A model generated the notes under the pieces. That model was not told where the DNA came from, ran no database searches, and was given only the letters and a program-made list of their open reading frames with translations. The position numbers and the translations under genes are program-made. 64,000 nucleotides of DNA from Symbiodinium natans (lineage: Eukaryota > Sar > Dinophyceae > Suessiales > Symbiodiniaceae): contig CAJNDS010002242.1 of NCBI GenBank assembly GCA_905221605.1, positions 166,001 to 230,000 on the forward strand, given 5' to 3'. Shown here piece after piece: positions 62,368 to 64,000 of this stretch. Position 1 is the stretch's first letter. The number at the start of each line of letters is the position of its first letter.

Positions 62368-62667
62368 TTTTGGATTTTCCAGGGGCTCCTATAGGCATCC
62401 GAACTTCAGGATTTTAGGATTCGGTCCTTCTGGGGGTCTTGAACATTCTCCTCCTTCCTCCACCCACATGGGTTTAAGTTTAGGGTTTAGGGGTTAGGGG
62501 TTAGGGGTTAGGGTTTAGGGTTTAGGGTTTAGGGTTTAGGGGTCCCTGGTTGGGTTCCCTATAGAACAGGGCACCTTGAACAGAAGAACCCTAATTCCAC
62601 ATGTGTGGTCCCGATGAACTGGGTCATCAACTCAACCTGAAACGGCGTTGTCAAACGGCCCCCAGAC

Positions 62668-62780
62668 TCAACCCTAAACCCTAAACCCTAACCCCTAAAC
62701 CCTAAACCCTAAACCCTAAAACCCTAAACCCTAAACCCTAAACCCTAAACCCTAGACCCTAAACCCTAACCCTCAACCCT
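62668..62780. repeat. CCCTAAA array
   Basis: About 14 units with minor variants. Confidence 0.93.
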
Positions 62781-63895
62781 AAGTTGAATACCCTGAACAC
62801 CTAAACCCTGGAACTCCCCAAGCCCGAAAGCCTCACCGGCCCTAACCCAAAAGACGTGATAAGCGTGAGAGCGAAGGAACAGCAATCTTGACGGGCCCCA
62901 TGACAGCTGTAGGACCTAGTTGGTTCAGGTTTAGGGTTTTCGGGTTTTAGGGTATTGGGTTAGGGTTTAACCCTAAACCCTAAGCGAAACAGGGCCAGTT
63001 ATGTAGACCCCACTTCATTTGAACAGGTTTTGGGTTTTCGAGTTTTAGGGTTTTAGAGAGTTGTAGGTCTCGTTGCTCAGGGCTTCATTTTTTGCTTATG
63101 GTTTTCCGCTTTTCGGGTTTTGGGGTCTCAGGTTTTCGTGTTTTCGAGTTTTGCTTTCTTCGGAATTTTCGGTCTTTTGTGTGTTGGGTTTCAAGGTTCT
63201 TGTCCGTTGACACCTGTTTCATTACCTGCACTTGATGCGCCCTGAACACGATCACCTGCTCCTTTTCAGGTGTCTGCCAGAGTCCGGCCCCCCAGAAGCT
63301 GGGTAGGGCCTTGGTATATTTCATATTTTGCCCTCTTTCTTGGGTTTAGGGTTTTTTGTTTAGGGTTTAGGGTTTAGGAATTTAATTTCAGAGGGTTTTC
63401 AAGGGCTATCCTGGATGACCATTCCTGAGCACCATGGGACGAGGGTGAAAATTTGGGGAGCAGCAATTCTGTTTGCCCATGCCACTAGCAAGCGCTACAC
63501 GATGCGTTGCCAGTGGGAACCGTAGAAGACCTTTAGTGTACTTTGCACTCGTTTCCTTATTGCTTTGACTTGCAATGTTAAACAATTTTTTTTTTATAAG
63601 ATAGTCGGGGAAATTGTATCCGAGCCATGGGATAGTTCAGGGCTCAGGGCTTTGTGCGTTGCTATGAGCCACTGCAGCACAAAAGCACATGCAGCTATTT
63701 GAAGCCTCAGCACGTACGTACCCGATCCAAGCCCTAAACCCTTAAACACGAAAACCCCCGCAACCCCAAGCCCCTAAACCCCTAAACCCCAACCCCCCCC
63801 CCCCCCCCGCCCCCCCCACATGAGCCCCTAAACCCAAACCCCAAACCCCAAATCCTAAACCCTAAACCCTAAACCCTAAACCCTAAACCCTGCAG

Positions 63896-63976
63896 TTCCC
63901 ACCATGCATCGCGACCTCCGCAGGCGGCCTGAAATTCAGTAGTTGTGGACTCGTGGACCTTGTGATGTTTCCCGAG
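63896..63976 (+). CDS. Probable exon at window edge
   Basis: 27 codons, CTGCAG acceptor after a CCCTAAA array, donor GAG|GTGAAA; frame CIATSAGGLKFSSCGLVDLV. Confidence 0.58.
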
Positions 63977-64000
63977 GTGAAACCCCAAGCCCCAAACCCC

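Larger units (their letters stand above)
62001..63895. other. Repeat-rich stretch before the last exon
   Basis: Arrays, a family 7 MITE, and an array-poor part (63380-63720) without a clear frame; poly-C at 63787-63810. Confidence 0.5.

Noticed and set aside
1-64000. Chromosome end, suggested by TTTAGGG repeats
   Set aside because: Arrays are short, interstitial and in both orientations across the whole window, with genes between them.
1-64000. tRNA, rRNA, 5S and dinoflagellate spliced-leader genes
   Set aside because: Read through on both strands for conserved arms and the TTTTGGCTCAAG-type leader end; none recognised, though a covariance search could find what I missed.

Overview
The window looks like nuclear DNA of a dinoflagellate, most likely a Symbiodiniaceae-type alga. 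Three things point there: hundreds of short interstitial arrays of the dinoflagellate/plant telomere heptamer (TTTAGGG or CCCTAAA); two genes of the ubiquitin-like + 41-residue RCC1-like repeat family that is abundant in Symbiodinium-type genomes; and a Ty1/copia element with dinoflagellate-style integrase and reverse transcriptase motifs. Everything I can support as coding lies on the + strand, which fits the known unidirectional gene blocks of dinoflagellates. I saw no tRNA, rRNA, spliced-leader gene or CRISPR array.

Layout. 1-1640: repeat-rich, with two exon-like islands. 1641-3107: intact UBL-RCC1-like gene. 3.9-12.3 kb: small exons in telomere-repeat-loaded introns, including a five-exon chain (3975-7282) whose phases join and end in a stop. 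12706-22060: complete copia retrotransposon with identical 311-bp LTRs and a 5-bp target duplication, sitting in an intron (flanking exons 12153-12233 and 22171). 22.2-47.2 kb: more small exons, many forming phase-compatible chains, among at least a dozen small inverted-repeat (MITE-like) families. 48083-49731: second UBL-RCC1-like gene, interrupted by a 116-bp MITE-derived segment with perfect GT-AG ends whose removal restores the frame. 50.9-57.9 kb: further exons. 58.0-59.95 kb: array-free stretch without a convincing gene. 60.3-64.0 kb: Ala/Pro-rich and other exons among repeats.

Most interesting points. (1) The MITE in the second UBL-RCC1 gene behaves like an introner; related copies lie at 27.2 and 33.2 kb, and a second MITE family fills most of a 125-bp intron at 24.2 kb. 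(2) The copia polyprotein carries, between protease and integrase, a 2OG-Fe(II)-dioxygenase-like domain and a cytosine-C5-methyltransferase-like domain, plus a nested +1-frame ORF: a candidate self-encoded DNA or RNA modification module. (3) TTTAGGG arrays tend to follow exons and CCCTAAA arrays tend to precede them, and some exons are bounded directly by TTTAG| and |GTTTAG taken from the repeats.

I do not recognise the proteins encoded by the small exons. Their boundaries are my own reading of splice signals and reading frames, without transcript support.
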